From positions 1 through 64,000 of the forward strand of contig BCKT01000005.1 of assembly GCA_003116875.1 (NCBI GenBank): DNA of 64,000 bases, written 5' to 3'. The notes under the pieces were generated by a model. It was not told the origin of the DNA. It ran no database searches and saw only the letters and a list, made by a program, of their open reading frames with translations. How positions within the stretch are numbered: the stretch's first letter is position 1; each line of letters begins with the position of its first letter. The DNA is from Takashimella koratensis (taxonomy: Eukaryota > Basidiomycota > Tremellomycetes > Trichosporonales > Tetragoniomycetaceae). Position numbers and translations under genes: made by a program. Positions 43,929-56,353 of the stretch are shown here, piece by piece.

Positions 43929-46900
43929 ATGGAATCCATGAGCCCCGATCCAGGCGGGAACGAGTCGCAGTCAGGCCCAGCGCGCATCAGCCAGCGTCAG
44001 CCTCTCAGGTCAGTCGAGCGCTGATCCATCGCATGAGAAGACAATCTGACCGTTCCCACTTATAGCTGCACTGAATGTACGCGGTAAGTATCTGATACTT
44101 GCTCTCGTGTGAGCGCCAACTGACCAGTTGAACCAATCTCAGTCGAAAAACACGGTCAGTCAAAGGATTCGCTTAATAACTCACCTCTACCCTCTTTCAC
44201 CCTCGTTGACCCGCTGACGCAGTATAGATGTGACAAACTCGTCCCGTGTAACAATTGGTAAGCTGGCTTGCGACATCCAACTAACGTTCAGCCGGAAACG
44301 CGGGGTCCCAGAGAAATGTCGTATCGAGCAGGTCATCCCGTCCAAAACTTTGTACGTCTCCTTTTGTACCCCATCTGACGATGAAGGAGCAACGTCTCCC
44401 AGCTGCAGTCTCTGCGAAGAGACATGGCGCGGTCGAATGCCGCGCTCACTCAGCGCGTTGCCGAGCTGGAGAGATTAGTGCGGATGTGTCTACAGAAACA
44501 AGGGATCACAACAGAGTCACTTGAGATCGATATGGTGAGTCCTGAGCCAATCACGCCATCACGAAGCTCATTCTACAGGGTCAGGATGTGTCGGATGACG
44601 GCTCAGAGATTGAAGGGGACAAGAACGAGGCAAACGATGAGGAAGCAGAGGCGGCTGCGACGCTGGAATTGTGAGCTCTAGTGATGCTTTGTGCTGACGC
44701 CCAGCTTAGCAATTGGGAGAGTGCGAGACAAGTCGCCTGGTGGACTGGAGGATTCAGCCGAGTGGACGGGGACACCACCTTGGGCAACAGAGGTATGTTC
44801 AGCTTGTTGCTTCTAGCTGCTGACGGAAGGGATCAACATCCAAGCCTGATATCACCGCCGACCAACCCGCGGTGTTCAGTATCGACCCTTCAAGACAAGT
44901 TCCGTGGCCCACCCTGCCGGTGGCTGCGCCATACGTCCCCAACAAGACGCTGCGAAGCCATCGGCTCGCGATCCAGAAAGATATCTTGGCTAGGCTTCCA
45001 CCACGTCACGTCGGTAAAGCGCTGGTTCACTTCGACATTGAAAACGTTGCATGGATGCATTGGTGAGTGAAGAATTGGGATAACGCTAATGTACAGTTGC
45101 TACCATGGACCTACCCTTCGTGAGTCCGCGATTTGGAGCCAAAAAATTTTACCCAGACGCTAATAGGGACAGGAAACGAAAGCGACTTGTTCTGGTCTGA
45201 GCTCGGTTCTGACGACGTCGAGGTCAACTGGAGCTTCCTCGCGCTTCTCTTTGCTGTTCTCTCCGTAAGCCGAAGTTGTAGCATGAGCTAACGTTCAGTC
45301 CGCGGTGCACCACCTACCTTCGCCCATGCTAGCCAGCGTGTTCCCCAATCGTGCGTCTAGTGTCTCATTCAACTCCTGACGCCAGAATCGTCCCTCGAAT
45401 TGATTGGGGTATGGTACGAAGCTTGTATTGTGTGCCTCAACGAAGCCGACTGGATGCGTTCGCATAGCCTGTGAGTTGACCCCTTCTCATCATGCTCACA
45501 ACAAGCTATGCCGTACAATGCATCTCGATCATCATCTCCGCTGCGAATCACTTGGGGAAAGGAGACTCATATTACACACTCCTAGGGTCGGCCATCAAGT
45601 AAGCGTCAACTCCTTACCTCTCTAACGGGTAGAATCGCACAGGCTCTCAATCTCCATCGACTAGGGTCGGACCCAGACCCGTCGCAGATTGCCAGTCGAC
45701 CACATTATGTCGTCGCTCGCGAAGTTCGGAAACGAACATGGTGGCAGCTCGTCATCCAAGGTAAGCACCTCGCATCATTCTTTGCTGATTTCAGACTCCT
45801 TCCACGTCGCATTCAACGGCGCATGCTGTAAGTCCAGTCGACGTAGCGTCTCTAACCTCCAGCTATTCATCGGTCGCAATTCAACACGCCGACATTGATA
45901 CACTACGAAGAGCATCCGTTTGGGGGATCGAAGCCGGCTCTGAGCCCCATATCGACAGATATCCCTGCGACTGACTCGCACACTTACGAGTTGCTAAAGC
46001 GTGAGTCAAATCCCTTCGGCGAATCGCTGACGTTCAGTCGCTGTCCAGATCAACCGGTAGGTATCGACGTTTGCGTATATTGTTACGCGGCTAATGGAGG
46101 TCAGGGCATACACGACGGCATCGCAGCTAGGCCCAGTACCGTACGAGACCGTGCTCAAGATCGATACCGACATGCAAGCTGTACGCAGCCAGGCACCCTT
46201 GTGGATGCGAGACGAGACGGTCCCGCTTGATCCCGGTACCCCGGCTTGGGTCGAGTGGCAGCGCAGAGCGTATATCGTGGGTTTTGGGCCTGAAGTATAG
46301 CTGACCTTTTCAGATTTCTTCGGCACACAAGGTGGGCTCGGTTTAGGAGTGTAAGAGTTGACTTGTAGGGAATTGTGCTACACCGACCGTACCTCGGAAG
46401 AGCGTTCAGAGGAGACGGGCGTTACATTCGTTCCCGAGAAGTGAGAGAAGCATACCCGCTACGCTGACTTCAGACCTGCCTCCAACATGCCCTGAAAATC
46501 CTCCAGGTATTCAAGGGATACAGCCTAGAGTCTTTCCGTAAGACATGGTATGTCCACAATCCATGTGCAATGCTGAAACTCAGGACCGTTCTCGCTCACG
46601 TCGTCGCGGCGTGCCTTGTGCTCATGCTTGACGTTTCGCAAGACGCCTCCATCGCCATCTCTGAGACCCTCGCGCCTGTTCAAGACGCTGTGCAAATCTT
46701 ACGCGAGCTCTCAGACGTCTCGGTGATCGCGAAGAACGGAGTGCATGTTCTCTCTCCGCTCGTGGAGGGATCGACTCACCTCTCTGGCGGGACAATGCAA
46801 CGCAATGCCTTTGCAGGCCAAGCTGAGCGAGAACTCAAGCGGGCTCTCGACATCTTCCGACGAGGCAGCAACCAACAGTCGAAATCTGCCTCAACCCCTC

Positions 46901-47118
46901 AGGTGCCGACACTATCCCAAGTCCTCGCGCCTAGCCCGGCATCCATCTCGTCTCGACCCCAAAACAACGTCATCTCCCCGCCCGATGTCGACATGTCGTG
47001 GTCCACCCAGGGGGCTTGGCCGGTCTTGTCACCCTTTGAGTCGAATCAGTTCGAGTGGAGCTCGTTTGATTTTATAGATACATACGATGAGAACAATCCG
47101 TTGTCGGATATGAGCTAG
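43929..47118 (+). CDS. Zn2Cys6 fungal transcription factor with microexons
   Basis: Nuclear regulator of about 770-800 residues in many exons; the first ones are 43929-44008, 44066-44083 (18 nt), 44143-44154 (12 nt) and 44228-44257 (30 nt), with the next starting at 44292. Spliced, they give CTECTRRKTRCDKLVPCNNC and a final Cys in VPEKC, a correct binuclear zinc cluster. A coiled coil follows (NAALTQRVAELERLVRM), then an acidic stretch and the regulatory domain with LPPRHVGKALVHFDIENVAWMH. The C-terminus is Ser/Pro-rich and acidic-aromatic (WSSFDFIDTYDENNPLSDMS), like an activation domain. Introns around the cluster (57, 59, 73 nt) are longer than the usual 31-38 nt of the window. Confidence 0.87.
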
Positions 47119-47371
47119 TATGTGTCTGGTGTATGCAGTTGTATGCAGATTCACGTAGGTAGTAAGCGTATGTACATGGTTGCATTGGGTCCGGCATGTC
47201 GTGTCCCGCCGGATGCTCGGATAGGATGTAAGCGAGTCGGCTCAAAGCCGCTCAGGGTGACGGAGGGCAGAAACCGACACCGGCTAGGTCCGAGGCTGGT
47301 CTTTATCTGTGTGACTCTGCGAGATTTCAACTTGGGACAAATTTATTGCTTGCTCTCTGTATACCCTCGCC

Positions 47372-48472
47372 ATGGCCAGCTTTTACCCAGTACCACCGAC
47401 GATCGAGGGCCGGCTCGTTGCGACAGTTCCACCCTCACTGTACTCGGACAAGGCCACCGAGTGGCTGCTTCGTACGTCCATTTGCCAGCTGAGACTGACC
47501 CCAGCGTCCAACCTCGCACGCTGCCCTATTTTCTTGGAAGGTATTACGACCGACAAGAACGGGAACATCTTTGTTGTCGACGTCCCCTATGGCCGAATCC
47601 TCAAGGTCGATCTGAACGCCCTGGACAAGGGTCCAGAAGAGAAAGCGTGGTCAGTCGTCGCTGACTGGGACGGAGAGGCGAATGGGCTCGTACTGGACCA
47701 AGAGGGGTTTCTTCTCGTCGCGGACTATAAACAGGGTATTGTGAGTGAGCACCAGTAATGGACTGACTGGTTCAGCTCAAGGTCGACCCGTCAAATGGCA
47801 AGGTGACACCTCATATCACTCGACGCAACTTGGAGCGATTCAAGGGTCCCAACGACCTGATCGTGGCCAAGAATGGTGACCTCTGTATGTCGTTTCGTGG
47901 TAGCACTCGCTGACCGCAGACTTTACCGACCAGGGGCAAACAGGCCTCACCGATCAGACGGGACACGTGTACCGCCTCTCACCTTCTGGCAAGCTCGACG
48001 CACTCATCACCAATGGACCTAGCCCGAACGGGCTCGTTCTCAGCCCCGACGAGATGTTCCTCTACGTCGCCATGACGAGGGATAACAGTGTCTGGCGGTG
48101 CCCGTTGCACCGTGACGGGACGACCACCAAGGTCATGCGGTTCTGTAGGTGCTCCTCTCACTTAGTGCTGACCCCCAAGTCCAGTCATTTGGGACGTCAG
48201 GTCCTGATGGACTTACGATGGACAAAGACCGCAACCTGTTTGTCAGCCATCCCGGGCTATCGTGTGTCTTCGTAGTAGACCGCAGAGGCGTGCCCAAGGC
48301 TCGGATTGTGCTACCAGGGGAGCAAGAGAACCATGTCACAAACTGTATCTTTGGTGCGAGGGACGGGGTTGATAGGCAGGTGTTGTATTTCGTAGACAGC
48401 ACCGGAGGGAAGATCTATGCTGTGGACTGGGAGGCAGAGGGAGGGACGCCGTACGAGGCTTCAAGGGTGTAA
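47372..48472 (+). CDS. SMP-30/gluconolactonase-type lactonase
   Basis: Six-bladed propeller enzyme of about 325 residues in about five exons with 33-nt introns. The first intron is a multiple of three and open, so its splicing rests on the donor/branch/acceptor signals and on LPSNLARCPIFLEGI joining correctly. Metal-binding positions appear as the Glu in FLEGIT, the Asn in FKGPNDLIV and the Asp in SGPDGLTMD; LVLSPDEMFLYVAMT is a typical blade motif. The family hydrolyses sugar lactones using Ca or Zn. L-rhamnono-lactone is a possible substrate given rhamnose-type genes nearby, although characterised fungal rhamnono-lactonases are not, to my knowledge, SMP-30 proteins. Confidence 0.85.
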
Positions 48473-48523
48473 ACGCTGTGCATGTGGGATTGAGATGACT
48501 GTGATGCATTGTGTGAAAGTCGA

Positions 48524-49655
48524 CTACAAAATCGCCTGAGCGTTGGGAGGGCTCGCAATTCCAGCCTCGACGTAAAGGGGCATGCTGGTGAACATGAACG
48601 TCCAATTGTCTCGCTTGACACATTCCTCTGCCAAGACACGGAGGTCGAACAGCTCTCCAATTGGCATCCCCCAGCCGGCCAAGAACACCTCATGCAGGCG
48701 CAGCGGTCCACCAGAGGTCGTGTATGCCTCGTATGCGGGACTTCATATCAGCGCCAGATACCACGGCGAACTTACTTGTCCGAAGCAACGGCAGCGATCC
48801 CATTCTCCCAGTGCCAGCGGAGCACCTCGTCGCTTGACTGCACACCATTCACCGCTCTCGGCGACCGGACCCTAAACTCTGCCTTCTGCTCGGGCGTGAA
48901 CTTGCTGTGCGCGTCGACGTAGCCGGTTCGCACGAGCAGGATGTCACCAGGTGCAAAAGTTACGCGGCTCTGCGCCGCGCAGTCCCGTAGGATCGCGAGG
49001 GTGATTGGCGACTCGTGGGAGAAAGGCTCGAGGGGGGGAAGGTTGTTCTTCGAGAGGTATCGCGGGACGTCGAGGAGGTGCGCGCGCGAGGTGATTGGGT
49101 GATGGACAAAGTCTTCAATCAGTAAAGGCGATTCTAGTGGACTTACTTTGTGTGCCGTTACGGTTCGAGCTGGGGTCACCGGCCTCGTCCCTCGTCATGC
49201 CGCCGTAGAACCTATCGTCAGTCCCGCTCACCAAGCTAACTCACGTCTTGACCCCCTCGCTAGGCCAGTTCTGGTACGGGTAGTGCCTGAACCCATCCCA
49301 CTGCGTGCTCCCCTGGGTATTGAAAGTAACCTCGTCGTCATAGCAAGTTGGTCGCTGCAGGCTGGAGATTAGCTCGGATCCTACTCCTGCTTACATCTTG
49401 TGCGAGGCGACAGCGCGCGCTGGGTGGTCGGCATCGTAGTTGAGCGGCAGGCTGGAGTCAGCAAAAGCAGTCAACGCTGACCTACTTCAAGTTCACGGCC
49501 AGACCAGACTTGATCGCGTCTCTCCCACGCTGGACAGACTCGGGCGTGATCAAGTTCAACCGCCCTAACTCCTGGTTGCCATCATATGCTCCCCAAGCGT
49601 TGAGACGGGGTCCGTCTTTCTTGTACGGCAGCTGGTTGAAGGTCACGCTGGTCAT
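48524..49655 (-). CDS. Cyclase-family (PF04199) hydrolase, kynurenine formamidase-like
   Basis: About 315-320 residues in about six exons. The start gives SVTFNQLPYKKDGPRLNAWG, then RLNLITPESVQRG, PLNYDADHPA-like sequence, and the core TFNTQGSTQWDGFRHYP. The canonical metal motif H-x-G-T-H-x-D-x-P-x-H is changed here to Q-G-S-T-Q-W-D-G-F-R-H: both early His are Gln while Asp and the last His remain. PGDILLVRTGY and a late GMPIGELFDL match the fungal subgroup. Bacterial members hydrolyse N-formylkynurenine or cyclic compounds, so the reaction here is uncertain. It is convergent with the lactonase, 51 bp away. Confidence 0.82.
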
Positions 49656-50118
49656 GATGGTAGGTCTGGGTCTGGTCTCTCGCCTCGGATTCGGGGTGCA
49701 ATTACAAGCTGATCGAGACTTGAGTGAGCGACCACACCCGGCGCCTATGAAGCCGGACGCACGACTTGGGGGAATTTCTCGGCGGTCGCCGACGCCGGAT
49801 CGAGGGAGAGGGTTTGGCCCGATATTTTGACACGTCGGTGTTGAATCCCGCACAGGCAAGGGAGGTAGGGAAGCAGGTCCGAAAGTCGTCGTCGGTGTCT
49901 AGTGGCACATGGCACACCGGTATTTGTCGCTGTTCACGTCCGGAAGGTCCAACTCCGCTCGAGCGAGCCAAGAAATCCAGCCAACAACCGGCCGGGCACG
50001 CGATTGAAAAAGTTGGCTCGACGAGTATGTGGATTAAACTCACGCACGCAACTAGAAAAGATCACCCAGCAGCAGCTGCTTCACCGGCTTATATCCCCAC
50101 ACCAACACCTTCTAGGCT

Positions 50119-51201
50119 ATGACCATCGATATCACTACCAAGCCCAAGCCCCGTGTCGTCGCTCTGTACGAGCTTGACGACGACGTCAAGGCGCACGGCG
50201 CCAAGCTCGGTCTCGACCTCAAGACACCCAGCAGTCCCGGGTTCGACAATTGGCACACTGAGGCTGAGGGCGTGGTTATCCGTACCCTCAAGATCACAGC
50301 CGACGACGTTTCCAAATTTGGGCCCTCGGTCAAGTACATCATCAAGCACGGGGTCGGGACGGATAACATTGCGCGTGTCGAGGCTCGTGCCAAGGGTGTC
50401 ACTATCATGAACACTGCGGGCGTCAACGTGAGCTCCTTGAAAACGGAGGTGGGGCTAACTTCAGGCCCGGTCTGTCGCTGAGCTCGCGATCGGTCTTGCC
50501 CTTGCACTCGCACGTAACTTCCCCGCTATCGACCGTAGGGTGCGAGCGGGAGTACCTGTTCTCACCGCGGACGAAGGCAAGGTCGGCATGACCCTTGGCG
50601 GCAAGTCCCTCGGCATCGTGGGTGGTGGGAACATTGGCTTTACCCTCGGCAAGATCTGGCGCGGGGCGTTTGAGGGCCCAATCTACCTGTTCGACCCGTA
50701 CCTCTCCGAGTCGAACAAAACCCGCTGGGCGAACATGGTCGGCGACAGCTCCGCGTTCCACGTCGTCTCCACCGTCGATGAGATGTTGCCCCATATCGAC
50801 GTCTTGTCCCTGCACGTCCCGTTGCTTGATTCGACACGGGACCTCATCAACGAGGCGCAGCTGAGACTCATGAAGCCCTCTGCAATCCTGATCAACACCG
50901 CCCGAGGAGGGGTCGTCAACGAGCCAGCACTCGTCAAGGCCCTCAACGAGGGCTGGATCTGGGCAGCCGGAGTCGACGCATTCTCCGTGGAACCAGTGTT
51001 ACTCAGCAACTTCCCCGATCTCTGCTCACACGAGCGTGTCATTTCTACGTGAGTCATAAACATCGACATAGTGCTGATGGCAGCCCCCACATCGGTGCCG
51101 CTTCGCTCGACGTCATCAAGCAAACTGCTATGGCGGCTCTCGACCATCTCGCAGAGATCCTCGTCGAGGGGAAGCCTCCGCGTGACGTTGTCTACGACTA
51201 G
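50119..51201 (+). CDS. 2-hydroxyacid dehydrogenase (PGDH-like)
   Basis: 336 residues, exons 50119-50427, 50465-51048 and 51084-51201, all in phase. It has VKYIIKHGVGTDNIARVEA, VNARSVAELAIGLALALAR (with the conserved catalytic Arg), the Rossmann LGIVGGGNIGFTLGK, LSLHVPLLDSTRDLIN, LINTARGGVVNEPALV, AAGVDAFSVEP and the catalytic His in STPHIGAASLD. No ACT regulatory domain is present, so it is not a standard serine-pathway phosphoglycerate dehydrogenase. It would oxidise or reduce a 2-hydroxy acid with NAD. Its promoter faces that of the cyclase-family gene (463 bp apart), and they could belong to one catabolic unit. Confidence 0.9.
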
Positions 51202-51314
51202 CTTTTACATTGGTGTTGATTACTTTGATACATATGACTCTGCCGGTATTACCATGTATACTGCTTGACACGTACTCCTGAGGTGTACTTATAAACCATT
51301 CCAACTCGCTGCGC

Positions 51315-54300
51315 TCAGCGCGAGGGGGACCCGTACATCCAATCCGAGAAGGCGAAATGGTCGAGCGATACGGTAGTTGAGGGCATAGCCGTCATGCCAT
51401 GCAAGATATCCATCACCGGGTCGCCCTGCGGTTCGTTCACCCACGTCGGGAATTGCAAGGGGTCAGCTCTCTCTGACCCAGACGTCGACCCCTCGTTGGT
51501 AGCTAGAAGCGACATCCAGTCAACTTCGGGCGACGACGTGGAAAAGTCCACCACCGAGTTGGCTGCACCAGCCACGACGAGCTGCTGAGATTCTTCGTCG
51601 CTGTACTGGCTGCTGATCGCGCGGCGTGGAGGTGACACCGCGGGGGTCTGCAGGACAGAGTCGGGACCACGCTTGCTGACTCGAGTGGATGGGGAAAGGA
51701 GCTTCTGCTTGATGATTTCGATTGACTAGCGTCAGTGTTGTCCTGAGGTGGACTCACCTTCAAGACGCCCGGATGACTCCGACTGCTCTTCTCGAGAACG
51801 TGCAGGGACATGCCAAGGCGAGGGCTAGCGGCATTTCGAACAGCCGGGTCGGTGGACTGGAAGTCGATGGCGTTGATTATGGCCGCCGAGTACTGTGGTC
51901 AACTCTGGAGGTCTTTCGCACTCACCATCGCCCAGTCCAGGCTGAAGGTCATGTAGTGCAGCTTGAACGTCTTCGAGTATAGCCCAAAGAGGTGGTGGAT
52001 CTCCGTCGCCATGGCCGTGCAAGTGCGCGCTGCTTCGCCTGTGATGTCAGTCTGAAGGTACGGCCGCTTTGAAAGCGCGTTGGGGAGGAAAATCCGGTAT
52101 AGCAGGATCCAGGCTGCTCGGTACAGCGCGCTGGCGTCAGTCCGTGCGGTTTGCGTGACTCACTTGACGGCGAAGATGTGGGGCGGGGGGCAGTGTTCGG
52201 GCAGCCGATGCACCTCTAGCTTGAGCTCGGGAGGGAGGTCGGCGAACCATGAGTGAAGCTTCAACTTCATCCTAGTGACAAACGCCATGTTCCGCATCCT
52301 CTCGGGTCGGCCGTCGTATAAACGGATGATAATCTTGCACATGATCTCAGATAGCTAGTAGGGTTAGCAATGAGATAGGAAGAGACTCACTTTGGCCTTG
52401 TGTCGGAAGTTGAGAGTGGACAATGACTTTTGAGGCGGGTACGACGCGAATTCGGCCATGAGCTTCTCGTCGATCGAGTATGGGACCCAGATATCGTTGT
52501 CCTCAGTATCGTCCACTGCCGTCAGCCATGTTGCGGACGTGGTACTTACAAATCGGACCTGGGGACACATTCTGCCAGGCGTTGAACGTGGGTGACCGGC
52601 CAAGTGCGAGGCTGACAGTCTGACAATTAGCTGGGGTCGACTCACCGACTCACCTTGTCCCATGTGTAGACCGACCAGAACAGCCGCCGTCGGATCTCGC
52701 GGTCCTCAGCGGACAGCGTACCGAATCCGAAGATGGGCAGACGAGAGCAATCAAGATGAAGACCGATGTCGCTGAAGCCTACATAAGCCATGGACGTTCG
52801 CTCCTCAAACACTCTCGCTTCTCTCCTCGTTGACAGAACTCACCGAGACATGGTGTGGCCCATCCTATCGGTCAGCTTGTGTATCATTCCGTACCTACCC
52901 CGTGTACAGCCACCCTTGCGAGAGATTCCCCAACGCGCATTGCCGTTGAGCAAGCAGTATCAACCCCTGAACTGTAGGTATCGCCGACGGCTGAGGATCA
53001 GCTGTGCCCCACCCCTTGTCTCACCTTGTTCATTTGCTCCGAAAGCAAGACCTGCGCGCGCTCGAAAAAGTCTTGCCCGCCTGGTGTACCTGCACTGCCC
53101 TGCTCACCCTCTCCAAGGATCGCAGCCTGGCTATCAGCATCCCAACCCAACTCAAGTCCCCACCGTCGCGCAGATCGCATTAAGCAGGAAGTCGTTAAAG
53201 TATGGACCACCTAAAGCCATGTCGCCTGACGTCAGCGGTGAACCTCGCCCTTGACTCACGAATGAAAACCAGTCGGTACACCACGCAGTGGACGGGATAC
53301 TCTTCGCAGATTAGTACTTCTCTTACCCGTCACTTACGCCAGGTAAAGTACACCTGCACGTCAGCGCAGCTCCAGAACGTAACTCACCTTGAGAAGATTC
53401 TTGATCCTATTCGCTGTGGCTGCGTCCTTCTCCAACTCGAGCTTGGAGAACGCCACTGCAAGTCAGCTAGGACTTTACCGGCAGACTCACATCCTTCCCA
53501 GGCAGGTAACAGCGCAGCACCGACTTTAAGAATGTCTGCGTCCGCCGCTGCGTGTGGTCGGTCCTCCTCTGTTGCCCACACTTCCCAGTCCGTCCTCTCG
53601 CCCTCTCTCCAGCTCGACTTGATCTCCTCGTTCAGTTTCATGCCTGGGGTGATCGACGCCATCTGCTCGTTCGTCAGGCGGCGGTGCAGCCTCTCAACCA
53701 CATCGTCCGAGGGAGGTCGCCAGTGCATCCCCGTCATCCCAAAGTGCCCGTCCTGCCGTCAGGGTGTGTCCCAAGCATGCACTCACATGGTTCCCATCGA
53801 CCAAACTCATGTGCATGAGGAGCTCGTCGATCTCAACCTGCCCATCGGTTTCCTCCTCGAAGAAAACCGTTGCATCTCGACCAGACGGCGGACTACCAGG
53901 AGCCGTTGAGGAGCTTCTGCTGTGTCGCAGTTGTGGGTACTTGTTCAGGTGCTCGGCGATGCGACTGCGAATCTCGACGTCTTTGATCGTCGATTGAGGA
54001 GATACAATGTCCCGTAGCAGCTGAATAGTGCTATTGAACGCGGGCCCCAGTTGGCCCCCACTTTGCACCCTGGTATTGCTACCGGTCAGAGGCGTTTGCA
54101 AACGTGACTCACCCTTCGTACACGCATTCGGCACCAACTCGTTGGCATCTCGAGCAGCTGGGCAAGAGAGAGTCGCACTTCTGCTTTCGGCGTCGGCACG
54201 CGATGCAAGATGTCCCGTACCGTGATGACCGATTTGACCGCAGGGGAGTAGTTGATGAACCTGACTCGGACGAACTCGCAACGACATTGCCGGTCGGTTG

Positions 54301-54333
54301 GTATGAATGAAGAGAGTTGTGGACGTCGGTCAT
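51315..54333 (-). CDS. Zn2Cys6 fungal transcription factor
   Basis: Large nuclear regulator in many exons, about 750-800 residues; only the ends and zinc cluster were fixed. The N-tail is Ser-rich. The cluster reads CIACRRRKQKCDSLLPSC then SRCQRVGAECVYEG, a standard C-x2-C-x6-C-x5-C-x2-C-x6-C. Downstream are IRSRIAEHLNKYP, a Ser/Pro linker, DATVFFEEETDGQVEIDEL, HWRPPSDDVVERL and a fungal regulatory domain; the C-terminus is acidic/aromatic (LDHFAFSDWMYGSPSR). It lies between a 2-hydroxyacid dehydrogenase and the rhamnose-type aldolase and is a candidate regulator of either. The ATG at 54331-54333 is the first upstream of the cluster. Confidence 0.85.
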
Positions 54334-54705
54334 CGTGTAGGTCGGTAGACACGATTTTTCACAAACTGACGGACAGACGTATGTGGATGATACAGTCTGA
54401 CAGATGAAGAGTGCATTGTCAAAATCGTCCAGGGCCCAGCGGCGGCCCCATCCCCCAAGGAACACAGGGAGACTATGAGACAGCAACCTACCCGACGAAC
54501 CGGAGATCCCCTCTCGTGAGAGATGCCAAAAAAGAACAGAAAACTAAGGTCGCTTACCTCGCACGTCGCACTCCTCACCTCCGGCTCGGTCCGAAAGTGC
54601 CATACATTTGACCCTGACTTCAGCGCAGCCCCGCACACCCGTCCACAGCCCCGGTCCAGTTTCTAAGCTATAAAACTGATGCATGACAACATTTCTAAGC
54701 TGCAA
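54334..54705. other. Intergenic region upstream of regulator
   Basis: 372 bases containing the promoter of the Zn2Cys6 gene and the 3' UTR of the aldolase gene. Nothing else seen. Confidence 0.4.
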
Positions 54706-55737
54706 TCACTGGCAAATTCGGCCAGTCATCTCTACAAAGCTGCCACCGAGCTTTTTGATACCGCTGAACAAGAGAGTGTTGTCAGCGCCAGAGAAGGCGT
54801 AGCGAGCAATCTTGTGCTTGGCCGCGAATTTCTCGATCAGGTCCGGGCGGGAGCTAACGTCAGCTGGAAAACAGACTTTGGACTTACTTGATACCACCCA
54901 TGCCCATGGTAACAAGTCGGCCATTGACCGAGGCTTTCTCGCAGGCAGCAGCAACCTTGGCGTATGCCTCGGCCATGCGCGGGCTGTCAAAGTCGTTGGG
55001 GATGCCCATGCTACAGGGTCAGCGCTAACTTGGAACCGAGACTCACTCGGCAGTGAGGTCGGCGGAGCCAATCAACAAAACATCAACCCCCTCGACAGCG
55101 GCGATTTCACTGGACTATCAGCTAGATTCTCACAGTTAGGTAGAACCAGACCTACTCAAGGTTCTCCAAGGCTCGCTCCGTCTCGATCATGACCATAACC
55201 ACGACCTTCTCGTTCGCGACAACGTTGGCGTACTTGGCGTGAACGCTGTTGTAGCGGAACGCAGGCATGCACCCGGTTGCGCTCCGCTCGCCCATGGGAG
55301 CAAACGTAGCGTACTTGACGACATTCCGGGCCTCGGCAGCGCTGTTTACGTGAGGGACAACAACGGCCTGAGCGCCACCGTCAAGAGCTCGTGAGATCCA
55401 GTCGGAGGTGTTTGCCGGGACACGAACAATGGGAGTAATGCTGTTATCAGCCATGCACATGCAGCCCGACCCACCCAACCTGGAGAGCGGCACAGCTGAG
55501 CTTGCTTGCAGTGTCGAGACTGAAGCTCGAGTGCTCAAGGTCAAGCAACACGGCGTCGTAGCCGCCCTGCGCGATCATGTGAACAATCTCGATGGTGTCG
55601 ACCATCTTGAGCGAGAACGAGTGGGTGAGCTGGCCAGCCTGCATCCTCTCCTTGAGGGGGTTGGGGATGGCGAGCGCTCGCGCCTGCGCAAGGCCATCGA
55701 CAGCGCCGTTGGTGGTTCCGTTTGATCCAATAGCCAT
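54706..55737 (-). CDS. HpcH/HpaI-family aldolase, candidate 2-keto-3-deoxy-L-rhamnonate aldolase
   Basis: About 290 residues in about five exons. The class II aldolase barrel shows GGYDAVLLDLEHSSFSLD, the junction ALQVGITPIVRVPA, ISRALDGGAQAVVVPHVNSA, the metal-binding Glu in MVMIETERALEN and Asp in LLIGSADLTAEMG. Fungal LRA4, which splits 2-keto-3-deoxy-L-rhamnonate to pyruvate and L-lactaldehyde, belongs to this family and shares this layout. Other members act on 4-hydroxy-2-oxo acids from aromatic degradation, so the assignment rests on resemblance plus the nearby L-rhamnose-dehydrogenase-like gene. The ATG at 55737 precedes a short Gly/Asn-rich tail. The next gene, an anion-type permease, is divergent. 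Confidence 0.87.
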
Positions 55738-56353
55738 GGTGTTGTGCGATAGTTTGGTTCGAAAAAGTCGGTCGAGCGTTGATACCAGTAACGGTTGTTG
55801 GATTAACCGTAGATAAATACAGAACGAGCCGAGGCCGTGGGCATGGCCCGACTGTCGCGACGCCTCGGTCTTCAACACCGGCCGGCGGCATGTGGACGCG
55901 CCTCGTGTGTCTGATGGGGAAGGATATTCGTACACACGGGATCAAACGCCTGCTTCGGTATGTTTTGGCCAGGACAGTCGGAGTTGGGCGTGTGGGTGGC
56001 CTTGACGATCGGATGTCGGGCTTAAAGACCGGTTTTGCGTAATGAAAACCCCTCGTCAGGTTAGGAGAATACGAGAAACCGCACTACCCGATGGTGTCTC
56101 AGGGTTCGGAGCGGGGTCCCAAAGTGGCCGGAGGTGGGGAGGTGGGGCATGCCGCCCAAGGAATCTATTCTCAATTGTTGGTGCCGGTCGGACCCCGGTT
56201 ATGCACCCTGGCCTGCAAATTCTTTGCTGTTCTCTTAATCCTTCCTTCAACATCATCAGGTAGAAAAGGACGCGCTGGTGTTTTCATCCAGCTCTTCTCA
56301 ACCCGCAGTTTTCCTCTTTCCCCCAACACTCCAATACACTGCACCCGCCCAAC
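55738..56353. promoter_or_regulatory. Divergent promoter: aldolase / MFS permease
   Basis: 616 bases between two divergent ATGs. CGG and CCG triplets are frequent (for example around 55875-55890 and 56115-56130). No gene seen. Confidence 0.4.

Noticed and set aside
47372..48472. Assigning the SMP-30 gene as LRA2
   Set aside because: Characterised yeast rhamnono-lactonases belong, as I recall, to another hydrolase family; only the general lactonase call is supported.
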